64,000 nt of DNA from Desulfotignum sp. Lineage in GTDB: Bacteria > Desulfobacterota > Desulfobacteria > Desulfobacterales > Desulfobacteraceae. The stretch spans positions 1 through 64,000 of the forward strand of contig JAABSO010000020.1 of NCBI GenBank assembly GCA_011390335.1, written 5' to 3'. Below the pieces are notes generated by a model. It ran no database searches, was not told the origin of the DNA, and saw only the letters and a list, made by a program, of their open reading frames with translations. This document shows, piece by piece, positions 25,473 through 33,183 of the stretch. The position numbers and the translations under genes are program-made. Each line of letters opens with the position of its first letter. Position 1 is the first letter of the stretch.

Positions 25473-26870
25473 ATGCCTGAGGGAACTTTGTGCAACAAAC
25501 AACCCATTGATACGGCGGAAGGCATCACCACGCTTTTGGCCGACAAAAGCGGGAAAAAATATTATGAGGAGATGAAACACCTGGAGGTGGATTCAGATCT
25601 TTTGTGGAAAACCATCCAGAACACCTGCAAGTCAAGGATCCGCACCTGGCTGGAAATATGCGCCCACTGCGGGATGTGTGCGGACTCGTGTTTTCTCTAC
25701 CAGGTGGACGGCCGCAAACCCACGCAGGTGCCGGCCTACAAGATCCAGTCCACTTTGGGCGAGATCATCAAACGCAAAGGCAAAGTGGATGCTGATTTCA
25801 TGATCCACTGCATGGAGGTGGCATGGTCCCAGTGCACCTGCTGCAACCGATGCGGCATGTACTGCCCCCACGGCATCGACACCGGCATCATGTTCGGATA
25901 TCTGCGGGGACTGTTGTACCAGCAGGGATTTGTGCCATGGGAACTCAAAATCGGGGCCGGCATGCACCGGGTCTATCGGGCCCAGATGGATGTGACTGAT
26001 GCAGATTTTGTGGACACATTCGAGTGGATGGTGGAAGAGTATGAAGAAGATTTTCCCGGCATCACCGTGGAAGTGGACAAAGAAAATGCAGACATCATGT
26101 ACACGGTCAATGCCCGGGAGGTCAAACACTACCCCGAAGATCTGGCCGAAGCTGCCATCCTGTTTCACATTGCCGGAGAAAACTGGACCGTGCCGTCAAA
26201 GGGCTGGGAGCAGACCAGTCTGTCCATGTTTGCCGGTGACTGGGCTGCCTGCAAAATGCAGGTGGAATCGGTGTACGGGGCCATGGAGCGGCTGCGGCCC
26301 AAACGCATGGTGGGCACCGAATGCGGCCATGCCCACAGGGCCACAGTGATAGAAGGCCCCTACTGGGCCGGCCGCAAAGACGGCCTGCCGCCTGTGGAAT
26401 CTATCCATTATGTGGAGTGGCTGGCCGAAGCCCTGCGCCTGGGAAAACTCAAGATCGACCCGGAAAAACGGATAAAACAGAAAGTCACCCTCCAGGATTC
26501 CTGCAACTATGTCCGGAACCAGGGACTGAAGAACGCTGCCAGAGAAATCATGTCCTATATTGTGGCACCCGGGTATTTTGTGGAAATGGCCCCCAACAAG
26601 GAGCACAATTACTGCTGCGGCGGCGGTGGCGGTTTCAACGGCATCGGTCTGTACCGGGCCCAGCGCAACCAGGCTTTGCAAAAAAAACGGGACCAGATCC
26701 TGGACACCGGTGCAAAACTGGTTGTTGCCCCCTGCCACAACTGCTGGGATGCCATCCGGGACCTGGAAGAGGAATATGAAATCGGCATTGAATGGTCTTT
26801 TCTAAAACCCCTGGTCATAAAAATGCTGGACATCCCGGAACACCTCAAACCCAAAGAAGATGATCTCTAA
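25473..26870 (+). CDS. hmcF: Cytoplasmic CCG-domain iron-sulfur subunit of the Hmc complex
   Basis: 465 residues. Two [4Fe-4S] motifs ([11 protein letters not shown] with a further Cys, [14 protein letters not shown]) lie in the N-terminal third. Then comes the HdrD/DsrK-type cluster domain: [32 protein letters not shown] and CHNC. The Cys of GTECGHAH is the residue replaced by selenocysteine in hdrCB of this window. TmcB is a close relative; operon order favours HmcF. Likely reduces or oxidises a cytoplasmic thiol or electron carrier. Confidence 0.92.
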   Translation: MPEGTLCNKQPIDTAEGITTLLADKSGKKYYEEMKHLEVDSDLLWKTIQNTCKSRIRTWLEICAHCGMCADSCFLYQVDGRKPTQVPAYKIQSTLGEIIKRKGKVDADFMIHCMEVAWSQCTCCNRCGMYCPHGIDTGIMFGYLRGLLYQQGFVPWELKIGAGMHRVYRAQMDVTDADFVDTFEWMVEEYEEDFPGITVEVDKENADIMYTVNAREVKHYPEDLAEAAILFHIAGENWTVPSKGWEQTSLSMFAGDWAACKMQVESVYGAMERLRPKRMVGTECGHAHRATVIEGPYWAGRKDGLPPVESIHYVEWLAEALRLGKLKIDPEKRIKQKVTLQDSCNYVRNQGLKNAAREIMSYIVAPGYFVEMAPNKEHNYCCGGGGGFNGIGLYRAQRNQALQKKRDQILDTGAKLVVAPCHNCWDAIRDLEEEYEIGIEWSFLKPLVIKMLDIPEHLKPKEDDL

Positions 26871-26919
26871 CCCATGGCAGCAGCAGCCGGCAGTTTTGTG
26901 ATCACAGGCGTATAGTATC

Positions 26920-27381
26920 ATGCGGCTTACCACCAAAAGCCGGTACGGCACCCGGCTGATTCTGGATCTCGGGGTGTTCGGCGAAAAAAAGCCGGTGCCC
27001 CTGGGGGATGTGTCAGAGCGCCAGAATATTTCTTTGAAATACCTGGAGCAGCTCACGGTAAAACTGAAAAAAGCCGGATTGATAAAAAGCCAGCGGGGGG
27101 CTTCCGGCGGCCACATGCTGGCCAGACCCCCGGGTGAAATCACCATCGGCATGATCGTCCGCACCCTGGAAGGCCATACCCATATCACAGACTGTGCTGA
27201 AAACCAGAAAAACGCCTGCGGTATCTGCAACAAGGCTGGTGACTGCCTCTCCAGATGGGTCTGGGTGAAAGCATCCACTGCCATGTTTGACTGCCTGGAC
27301 AACATTACGGTGGAACAGCTGCTCAATATGGCAGCCCAGTCTGACACGCCCGCCTGCAAAAACAAACACCAAAAAATCTGA
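26920..27381 (+). CDS. rrf2: Rrf2-family iron-sulfur transcriptional regulator
   Basis: 153 residues. Winged-helix start MRLTTKSRYGTRLILDLGVF, recognition region SLKYLEQLTVKLKKAGLIKS, then QRGASGGHMLARPP. Three Cys (CAENQKNACGICNKAGDC) can bind an Fe-S cluster, as in IscR/RsrR-type members. The family takes its name from the regulator at the end of the D. vulgaris hmc operon, the same position as here. It probably represses hmc in response to redox state. Confidence 0.92.
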   Translation: MRLTTKSRYGTRLILDLGVFGEKKPVPLGDVSERQNISLKYLEQLTVKLKKAGLIKSQRGASGGHMLARPPGEITIGMIVRTLEGHTHITDCAENQKNACGICNKAGDCLSRWVWVKASTAMFDCLDNITVEQLLNMAAQSDTPACKNKHQKI

Positions 27382-27635
27382 TTCCGTTGCATGCATCTGC
27401 AGCCCCTGCAATCTTTTCTGTGTGTATCAATTTTATCTATACATATTTCTTCTGCTATTGCTATTTTCTTTTTTTCCATTGACAAGGCAGGTGTATCATT
27501 ATACCTATTTGAAACCATATCTGATAATTAGATAACCAGGTTTTTATTACTGCTACAAAGGTTTCCCGCTTTGCCGGAAACCTGAAACAGGTATAAAACG
27601 TGAACCATGTTTTTAACTGCATCAAGGAGGTGCCC
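27382..27635. promoter_or_regulatory. Upstream region of hysBA
   Basis: 254 bp with no gene. TTGACA (27479-27484) is followed by TATACC about 15 nt on. An 8-bp perfect hairpin, AGGTTTCC (27559-27566) with GGAAACCT (27576-27583), lies in the leader 52 nt before the hysB GTG. Confidence 0.4.
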
Positions 27636-28595
27636 GTGAAAGACAAACAAGTGTTGCCGGATGTGCAACCGAAAAAATCAGGGATTTCCAGGCGGAACTT
27701 TCTGAAGACCGTTACAGGGACAGCTGCTGGTATCGGTATTTCCCAAATGTTCAATCCGGCCCTGATTCAAGCTCTTGAAAAAGGCCTAGAACGTCATCCT
27801 GTGCTCTGGATCCAGGGACAGGGCTGCACCGGCTGTTCCGTGACTTTGTTGAACAGTGTGGATCCGTCCATTGCCGACATCCTGCTCAAGGTGATCAGCC
27901 TCCAGTTCATTCCCACAGTGAGTGTCTGCGAAGGTGAAATGGCCATGAAACATGTATATGAAGTGGCAAAAGAGTACCAGGGCAGATTTTCTCTGGTCGT
28001 TGAAGGGGCCATCCCAGTGGCGGAAAACGGCAAATACTGTATAGTAGGGGAAATAGATCACAAGGAAATTACCATGGTGGACATGGTCCAGGAACTGGCC
28101 CCCATGGCCGGTTCTGTTCTGGCCGTCGGCACCTGTGCCGCATACGGCGGCATTCCTGCAGCCAAAGGCAATGTCACAGGCGCCACCGGTGTTAATGATT
28201 TTTTCCTATCCAAAAACATTTCCACCCCCGTAGTCAATATCCCGGGATGCCCGCCCCATCCTGACTGGATTGTGGGCTCTATTGTCCATCTGCTGGAGAG
28301 CGGTATCCCAGAACTGGATTATGACGGACGTCCCAAGCTTTTTTACGGCAATAATATTCATGACAACTGCCCCAGACTGGATGACTATGATGAAGCCTTC
28401 ATGGCCATGAGCCTGTCCGATCCCCAAGGCTGCCGCATGGATGTCGGCTGTAAGGGTCCGGACACCTATGCAGACTGCTACAAGAGAAAATGGAACTCAG
28501 GCATGAACTGGTGTGTTAACAATGCCGTGTGCATAGGCTGCGTGGAAGCAGGTTTTCCCGATGCAATGTCACCTTTTTATGAACCCGCTTATTAA
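27636..28595 (+). CDS. hysB: [NiFeSe] hydrogenase small subunit, Tat-exported
   Basis: 319 residues from GTG 27636, chosen because AGGAGG lies 5 nt before it. The Tat motif SRRNFLK is near the N-terminus. FeS-ligand regions: GCTGCSVTLL (proximal), GTCAAYGG, PGCPPHP and the Cys-rich C-terminal half (DNCPRL, GCRMDVGCKGP, CYKRKW, NWCVNNAVCIGCVEAGFPD). The extra Cys pattern fits the three-[4Fe-4S] small subunits of NiFeSe enzymes. Carries electrons from the large subunit to a periplasmic cytochrome such as HmcA. hysA follows after 46 bp. Confidence 0.92.
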   Translation: MKDKQVLPDVQPKKSGISRRNFLKTVTGTAAGIGISQMFNPALIQALEKGLERHPVLWIQGQGCTGCSVTLLNSVDPSIADILLKVISLQFIPTVSVCEGEMAMKHVYEVAKEYQGRFSLVVEGAIPVAENGKYCIVGEIDHKEITMVDMVQELAPMAGSVLAVGTCAAYGGIPAAKGNVTGATGVNDFFLSKNISTPVVNIPGCPPHPDWIVGSIVHLLESGIPELDYDGRPKLFYGNNIHDNCPRLDDYDEAFMAMSLSDPQGCRMDVGCKGPDTYADCYKRKWNSGMNWCVNNAVCIGCVEAGFPDAMSPFYEPAY

Positions 28596-28641
28596 TGGAT
28601 ATGTGTTATATTCTATATTCTGAAACCAAGGAGGTTTTAAC

Positions 28642-30153
28642 ATGGCAGGCTGTAAACCACAGACCGAACCAGCCCAGGCTGGTAAAAAAATAAAAATACC
28701 CATTGATCCGGTCACCCGGATTGAAGGCCACCTCAAGGCGGAAGTTGAGGTTGCCGGCGGCAGGGTTGTTGACGCTCATGTATCCGGTGGCATGTACAGA
28801 GGATTTGAGCAGATCCTGGTGGGAAGAGATCCCAGGGATGCCACCCAGATCACCCAGAGAATCTGCGGGGTATGCCCCACGGCCCATGCCACAGCCTCGG
28901 CTCTGGCACTGGACGATGCCTTTGGCGTGGAACTGACAGATAACGGACGGATCGCCAGGAACCTTATTCTGGGCGCCAACTATCTGCAATCCCATATCCT
29001 GCATTTTTACCATCTGGCTGCCCTGGACTATGTCAATGGTCCGGATACGGCCCCGTTTATCCCCAGATACGCCAAAAATGACGTGCGGCTGCCCAAGGAA
29101 TTAAACGACGTGGCAGTGGGACAGTACCTGGAAGCCCTGGAGATCCGCAAAATCTGCCATGAAATGGTGGCGCTTTTAGGCGGCAGAATGCCCCATGTTC
29201 AGGGCATCGTTGTGGGTGGCTCCACTGAGATCCCCACCAGAGAAGCGTTGAACGCCTATGCAGAACGGTTTAAAAAGGTCAAACAATTTGTCCTGGAAAA
29301 ATATGTTCCCCTTGTCTACCTGCTGGCAGGTCCTTACGGTGATCTGCTTAAAACAGGTGTGGGCCATAAGAACCTGGTTTCCTGGGGTGTCTTCCCCCTG
29401 GACAACAACGGCAATACCCTGCTCAAACCCGGTGTGTACACAGACGGAAAGGACTATGCAGTGGATCCGGCCATGATCAAGGAATATGTAAAATATTCCT
29501 GGTTTGAGGATTCCACCACAGGGCTCAACCCCACGGAGGGAAAAACCCTTCCCAATCCCAACAAACCCGGTGCCTACAGCTTTATCAAAGCACCCCGGTA
29601 CAACGGCAAACCCCATGAAGGCGGGCCTTTGGCCAGAATGTGGGCCACAAACCCGGAACTGTCCAAAACCGGCCGGGAAAAACTCGGTGTTACAAACCTG
29701 CGTGATATCGGCGATGCCTGCTTTTCCATTCTGGGCCGCCATGTGGCACGGGCTGAAGAAACCGCCCTGGTTGCCATGGCTGTGGAAGAATGGCTCTCCC
29801 AGGCCCAGCCCGGCAAGGAAACCTTTGTGCCGGCAGATATTCCCCAGTCCGCAGAAGGCCTTGGCATGACAGAAGCCCCCAGAGGCGCCCTGCTCCATTA
29901 CATTGACATCAAGGACCAGAAAATTGCCAACTACCAGGTGACATCCGCCACCATCTGGAACGCCAATCCCAGAGATGACATGGGCCAGAGAGGCCCCATT
30001 GAAGAGGCCCTCATCGGTGTACCCGTGCCGGATGTTGACAATCCGGTGAATGTGGGGCGGCTCATACGCTCCTTTGACCCCTGACTGGGCTGCGCCGTCC
30101 ACGTGCTGGACGTAGAAACCGGTCGGACCGTTAAAGTGGAAGTACCCCTTTAA
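28642..30153 (+). CDS. hysA: [NiFeSe] hydrogenase large subunit, selenoprotein (UGA at 30082-30084)
   Basis: 503 residues when the TGA at 30082-30084 is read as selenocysteine (U481). N-terminal Ni ligand motif: RICGVCPTAHA. C-terminal motif: DPULGCAVH, with U in the place of the first Cys of DPCxxCxxH, the hallmark of NiFeSe enzymes. A 16-residue tail (VLDVETGRTVKVEVPL) follows the His and is the likely piece removed by the maturation protease. AAGGAGG precedes the ATG. If stopped at the TGA, the protein would lack two nickel ligands. A hairpin follows the UGA. Confidence 0.96.
30082..30112 (+). promoter_or_regulatory. Bacterial SECIS-like hairpin after UGA of hysA
   Basis: 11 nt after TGA, CGTCCA (30096-30101) pairs perfectly with TGGACG (30107-30112) around the loop CGTGC. 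Confidence 0.78.
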
Positions 30154-30228
30154 TCACCTATTACACAAACTGACCTGAAACGTGTATATCGGTGACCGGA
30201 TACAGTATGCTAACCGGGCACCAGAGAT

Positions 30229-30269
30229 AATAAACAAGGGAGGTGGCAGGTCCGCCTCCCTTGTTTATT
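30229..30269. terminator. 15-bp perfect hairpin between hysA and hysD
   Basis: AATAAACAAGGGAGG (30229-30243) pairs with its complement at 30255-30269 around an 11-nt loop. No T-run follows, so it may be a processing or stability hairpin that lowers hysD expression relative to hysBA. Confidence 0.6.
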
Positions 30270-30294
30270 GGAACAAAATCAAACAGGACATACT

Positions 30295-30759
30295 ATGAAA
30301 AAACTGCTGGTACTGGGGGTGGGCAATATCCTTCTCATGGATGAAGGCATCGGGGTGCATGCGGTGCATGCTTTCTTAAAGGAAAACCCATATCCTGACC
30401 AGGTGGATTTTATCGACGGCGGCACCTTTACCCAGGATATATTTTACCTGTTTGAAAACTATGAAAACATCCTGGTTTTAGACATTGTCAGGGCCGGTCA
30501 TGCGCCCGGCACCATCTTCTGCCTGGAGGAAAACGATCTGCGCAAAGATGAAAAACAGATGCTGTCCCTGCATGATATTGATCTGCTGGATTCTTTAGGC
30601 ATGGCCCAGATGCGGGGACACCGGCCCTATCTGCGGGTGATCGGGATTCAGCCTGAAAAGATCGACTGGGGAACGGATCTTACCGCAACCCTTGCCAGGG
30701 CCCTGCCGGCCTTCATGGATACGGCCAGAAAACACATCAGCGATATTTTAGGTGTTTAG
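30295..30759 (+). CDS. hysD: Hydrogenase maturation endopeptidase
   Basis: 154 residues of the HyaD/HybD peptidase family. It starts MKKLLVLGVGNILLMDEGIGVHAV, whose Glu is a nickel-binding ligand; FIDGGTFTQDIFYLF and DIVRAGHAPGTI carry the Asp region, and the late histidine is in LSLHDIDLL. These proteases clip the large-subunit C-terminus after nickel insertion. ATG 30295 has AGGACA upstream; an earlier in-frame GTG/ATG lies in the hairpin region. Its 3' end overlaps hypE convergently by 4 nt. Confidence 0.88.
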   Translation: MKKLLVLGVGNILLMDEGIGVHAVHAFLKENPYPDQVDFIDGGTFTQDIFYLFENYENILVLDIVRAGHAPGTIFCLEENDLRKDEKQMLSLHDIDLLDSLGMAQMRGHRPYLRVIGIQPEKIDWGTDLTATLARALPAFMDTARKHISDILGV

Positions 30760-31769
30760 CAGATACGGGGCAGCTGCTCACCTGTGAGCATATCCACTAA
30801 GCGCCGGCCGCCGATGGCGGTTTCCAGGAACACCTTTCCCGGAAGATGGTCTGTCACCTCCCCGATAATGGCGGCATCAGTGCCGAACTGATCAGCCTGG
30901 ATAATTTCCAGCGCCCTGCTGGCATGATGTTCCGGCACTATAGCAATCAGTTTGCCTTCATTGGCAATATACAGAGGATCAAATCCCAGCAGCTCACACA
31001 TTCCTTTGACCTGCCCTTTTACAGGCAGGGCAGACTCAAACAGGGTGATACCCACGCCGGAACCGGCCGCGATCTCGTTGAGGGTGGTGCCTAAGCCGCC
31101 CCTTGTGGGATCACGCAGCACATGGATATCACAGCCTGCATCCAGCAGGGATTTCACCATGTGGTTCAGAGGTGCGGAATCGGTTTTCAGGTCTGATTCA
31201 AATTCCAGGCCCTCCCTGGCACTGAGAATCGCCATACCGTGATCAGCTATGGTGCCGCTGATGATGATCTTATCTTTGGGTACAGCCCTGCTTCCGGAAA
31301 CATCCACCCCTTCCGGAATAATGCCGATACCGGATGTGTTGATGAAAATTTTGTCTGCCTTGCCCCGGGGCACCACCTTGGTGTCACCGGTGACAATTTT
31401 GACCCCTGCCTTTTCTGCGGCCCGGGCCATGGTTTCTAAAATTTTCTGCAAATCCTTTACAGGCAGGCCTTCTTCAATGATCAGGCCCACACTGATGTAC
31501 AGGGGATGCGCCCCGCACATGGCGATATCATTCACCGTGCCGTTGACTGCCAGGTCCCCGATGTTGCCGCCCTTAAAAAAAATGGGGTCCACCACATAGG
31601 AATCAGTGGAAAACGCCAGGCGGCCTGCCGGCACTTCACATACAGCCCCGTCATCCTGCCGTGCCAGCTGGTCATTGTGAAACAGCGGCAGAATGATTTC
31701 AGAAAACATGGCATGGGAGGCTTTGCCCCCGGCGCCGTGATCCAGTAAAATTGTGTCATCAGATGTCAT
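30756..31769 (-). CDS. hypE: Hydrogenase expression/formation protein HypE
   Basis: 337 residues of the PurM/SelD-like ATPase family. It begins with ILLDHGAGGKASHAMF and has FSTDSYVVDPIFFKGGNIG, VTGDTKVVPRGK and RDPTRGGLGTTLNEIA. It ends in PRIC, the C-terminal Cys that is carbamoylated and dehydrated to thiocyanate for the active-site CN ligands. Partner of HypF. Last gene of hypCFDE, separated from hypD by repeat A copy 3. Confidence 0.95.
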   Translation of the reverse strand: MTSDDTILLDHGAGGKASHAMFSEIILPLFHNDQLARQDDGAVCEVPAGRLAFSTDSYVVDPIFFKGGNIGDLAVNGTVNDIAMCGAHPLYISVGLIIEEGLPVKDLQKILETMARAAEKAGVKIVTGDTKVVPRGKADKIFINTSGIGIIPEGVDVSGSRAVPKDKIIISGTIADHGMAILSAREGLEFESDLKTDSAPLNHMVKSLLDAGCDIHVLRDPTRGGLGTTLNEIAAGSGVGITLFESALPVKGQVKGMCELLGFDPLYIANEGKLIAIVPEHHASRALEIIQADQFGTDAAIIGEVTDHLPGKVFLETAIGGRRLVDMLTGEQLPRIC

Positions 31770-31811
31770 ATTGTCTGTCCTTTGGAAGCTGGTAAAAAGC
31801 TGTAAAAAGCT

Positions 31812-31904
31812 GGGGTCAGGCTTGCGTTATTGTCGTTATTGTATACCAATGGTGAAGCCTTGTGATTTCCTTTCCAATAATGACAATAACGCAAGCCTGA
31901 CCCC
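31812..31904. repeat. 93-bp palindromic repeat, family A copy 3
   Basis: 30-nt arms at 31812-31841 and 31875-31904 with one mismatch, and a 33-nt centre homologous to copy 2. It lies 14 nt after the hypD stop and 42 nt before hypE. Confidence 0.92.
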
Positions 31905-31918
31905 ATTAGCTGCCCCAT

Positions 31919-33004
31919 TCAAGCATATTTGTAATAAGCGGCGCACGCCCCTTCACTGGATACCATGCAGGGACCCACCGGTGTCATGGGGGTGCAGGTG
32001 CGTTTGTACAGGGCACAGGTATCCGGGGTTTTCAATCCCATGAGAATATCGCCGCAGGCACATCCTTTAGGCTCGGAAACCTCAGGCAGATCCAGGTTGA
32101 ATCTGGCATCTGCATCAAACCTGCTGTAGGCCGAATTGAGTTTCATACCGCTGTCGGCAATGGTGCCGATACCCCGCCAGACAGCATCACAAAGGGTGAA
32201 AACCTGATGCATGACTGCCTTTGCCTTAAGATTCCCCTGGTCTGAAACCGCCCGGGTATAGGCGTTTTCCAGAGCCGGGCGGTCTGTCTCATTCTGCAGC
32301 ACCAGCATGCGGATGGCCTGCAAAATGTCAACAGGCTCAAACCCGGCGATGACCGAAGGGATGTGGTGGGCCTCAAACACAGGCCGGTATGCATCTGTGC
32401 CGGTTATCACGGAAACATGGCCGGGAAGAATAAACCCGTCAATGTCCACGCCGTCGGTTTCCATGAGTGCGGTCAGTGCCGGCGGGGTGAGTTTGTTGGC
32501 AGAATGGATGCAGAAATTGTCCAGATGCTGTGCTTTTGCCATGAGAATGCCCGCGGCAATGGTGGGAATAGTGGTTTCAAAACCCACAGCACAGAACACC
32601 ACCTGTTTTTCCGGATTCTGTTTTGCAATGGTGACGGCATCAAACACCGAGTACACAATGCGCACATCTGCTCCCGCAGCTTTCTGCCTGGCCAGGGTGG
32701 TGCCCGAACCCGGCACTTTCATCAGGTCCCCGAAGGTAGTGACAATCACATTTTCCAGCCGGGAAAATGCCACAAAAGCATCAATGTCCTTCTGGGCGGT
32801 GACGCAGACAGGGCACCCCGGACCGGACAACAGGGTGATGCTGTCCGGCAGCACACTCCTGATACCATGGCGGAAGATGGCCATGGTATGGGTGCCGCAC
32901 ACCTCCATGAGGCGCAACGGTATTTTGCTCTCCTGGCGGATAGATGTTATCAGGGTCTTTGCCAGGTCAGCATCCCGGAATTCTTCAATATATTTCAGCC
33001 CCAT
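31919..33004 (-). CDS. hypD: Hydrogenase formation protein HypD
   Basis: 361 residues. Motifs: LMEVCGTHTMAIFRHGIRS, LSGPGCPVCVT, FCAVGFETTIPT, LPGHVSVITG, and the C-terminal Cys region GCACGDILMGLKTPDTC. It holds the Fe(CN)2CO centre together with HypC through Cys and a [4Fe-4S] cluster. GGAGCAGG precedes the ATG. A gap of 174 bp with a family B repeat separates it from hypF upstream. Confidence 0.95.
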   Translation of the reverse strand: MGLKYIEEFRDADLAKTLITSIRQESKIPLRLMEVCGTHTMAIFRHGIRSVLPDSITLLSGPGCPVCVTAQKDIDAFVAFSRLENVIVTTFGDLMKVPGSGTTLARQKAAGADVRIVYSVFDAVTIAKQNPEKQVVFCAVGFETTIPTIAAGILMAKAQHLDNFCIHSANKLTPPALTALMETDGVDIDGFILPGHVSVITGTDAYRPVFEAHHIPSVIAGFEPVDILQAIRMLVLQNETDRPALENAYTRAVSDQGNLKAKAVMHQVFTLCDAVWRGIGTIADSGMKLNSAYSRFDADARFNLDLPEVSEPKGCACGDILMGLKTPDTCALYKRTCTPMTPVGPCMVSSEGACAAYYKYA

Positions 33005-33120
33005 GGACCTGCTCCTTATTTCTGGTACAACATGCTTTATAAAAAAGCCGTCAGTATTCAGTTATCAGCTTCCAGTAAACAATTACAATTTTTTTTCTCT
33101 GTCTCTGTTTGTTACTATCG

Positions 33121-33183
33121 GCTAACAGCTAAAAGCTAACTGCTTTCATTTTGTGCTGTGCCCGGAAGGGCATGGCCGTTATT
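33121..33183 (+). repeat. Dispersed repeat family B, copy 2
   Basis: GCTAACAGCTAAAAGCTAAC, then GCTTTCAT, TTTGTGCTGTGCCCG, the small hairpin TGCCC-GGA-AGGGCA and GGCCGTTATT. The end overlaps the stop codon of hypF (33179-33181 on the minus strand). Confidence 0.7.
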
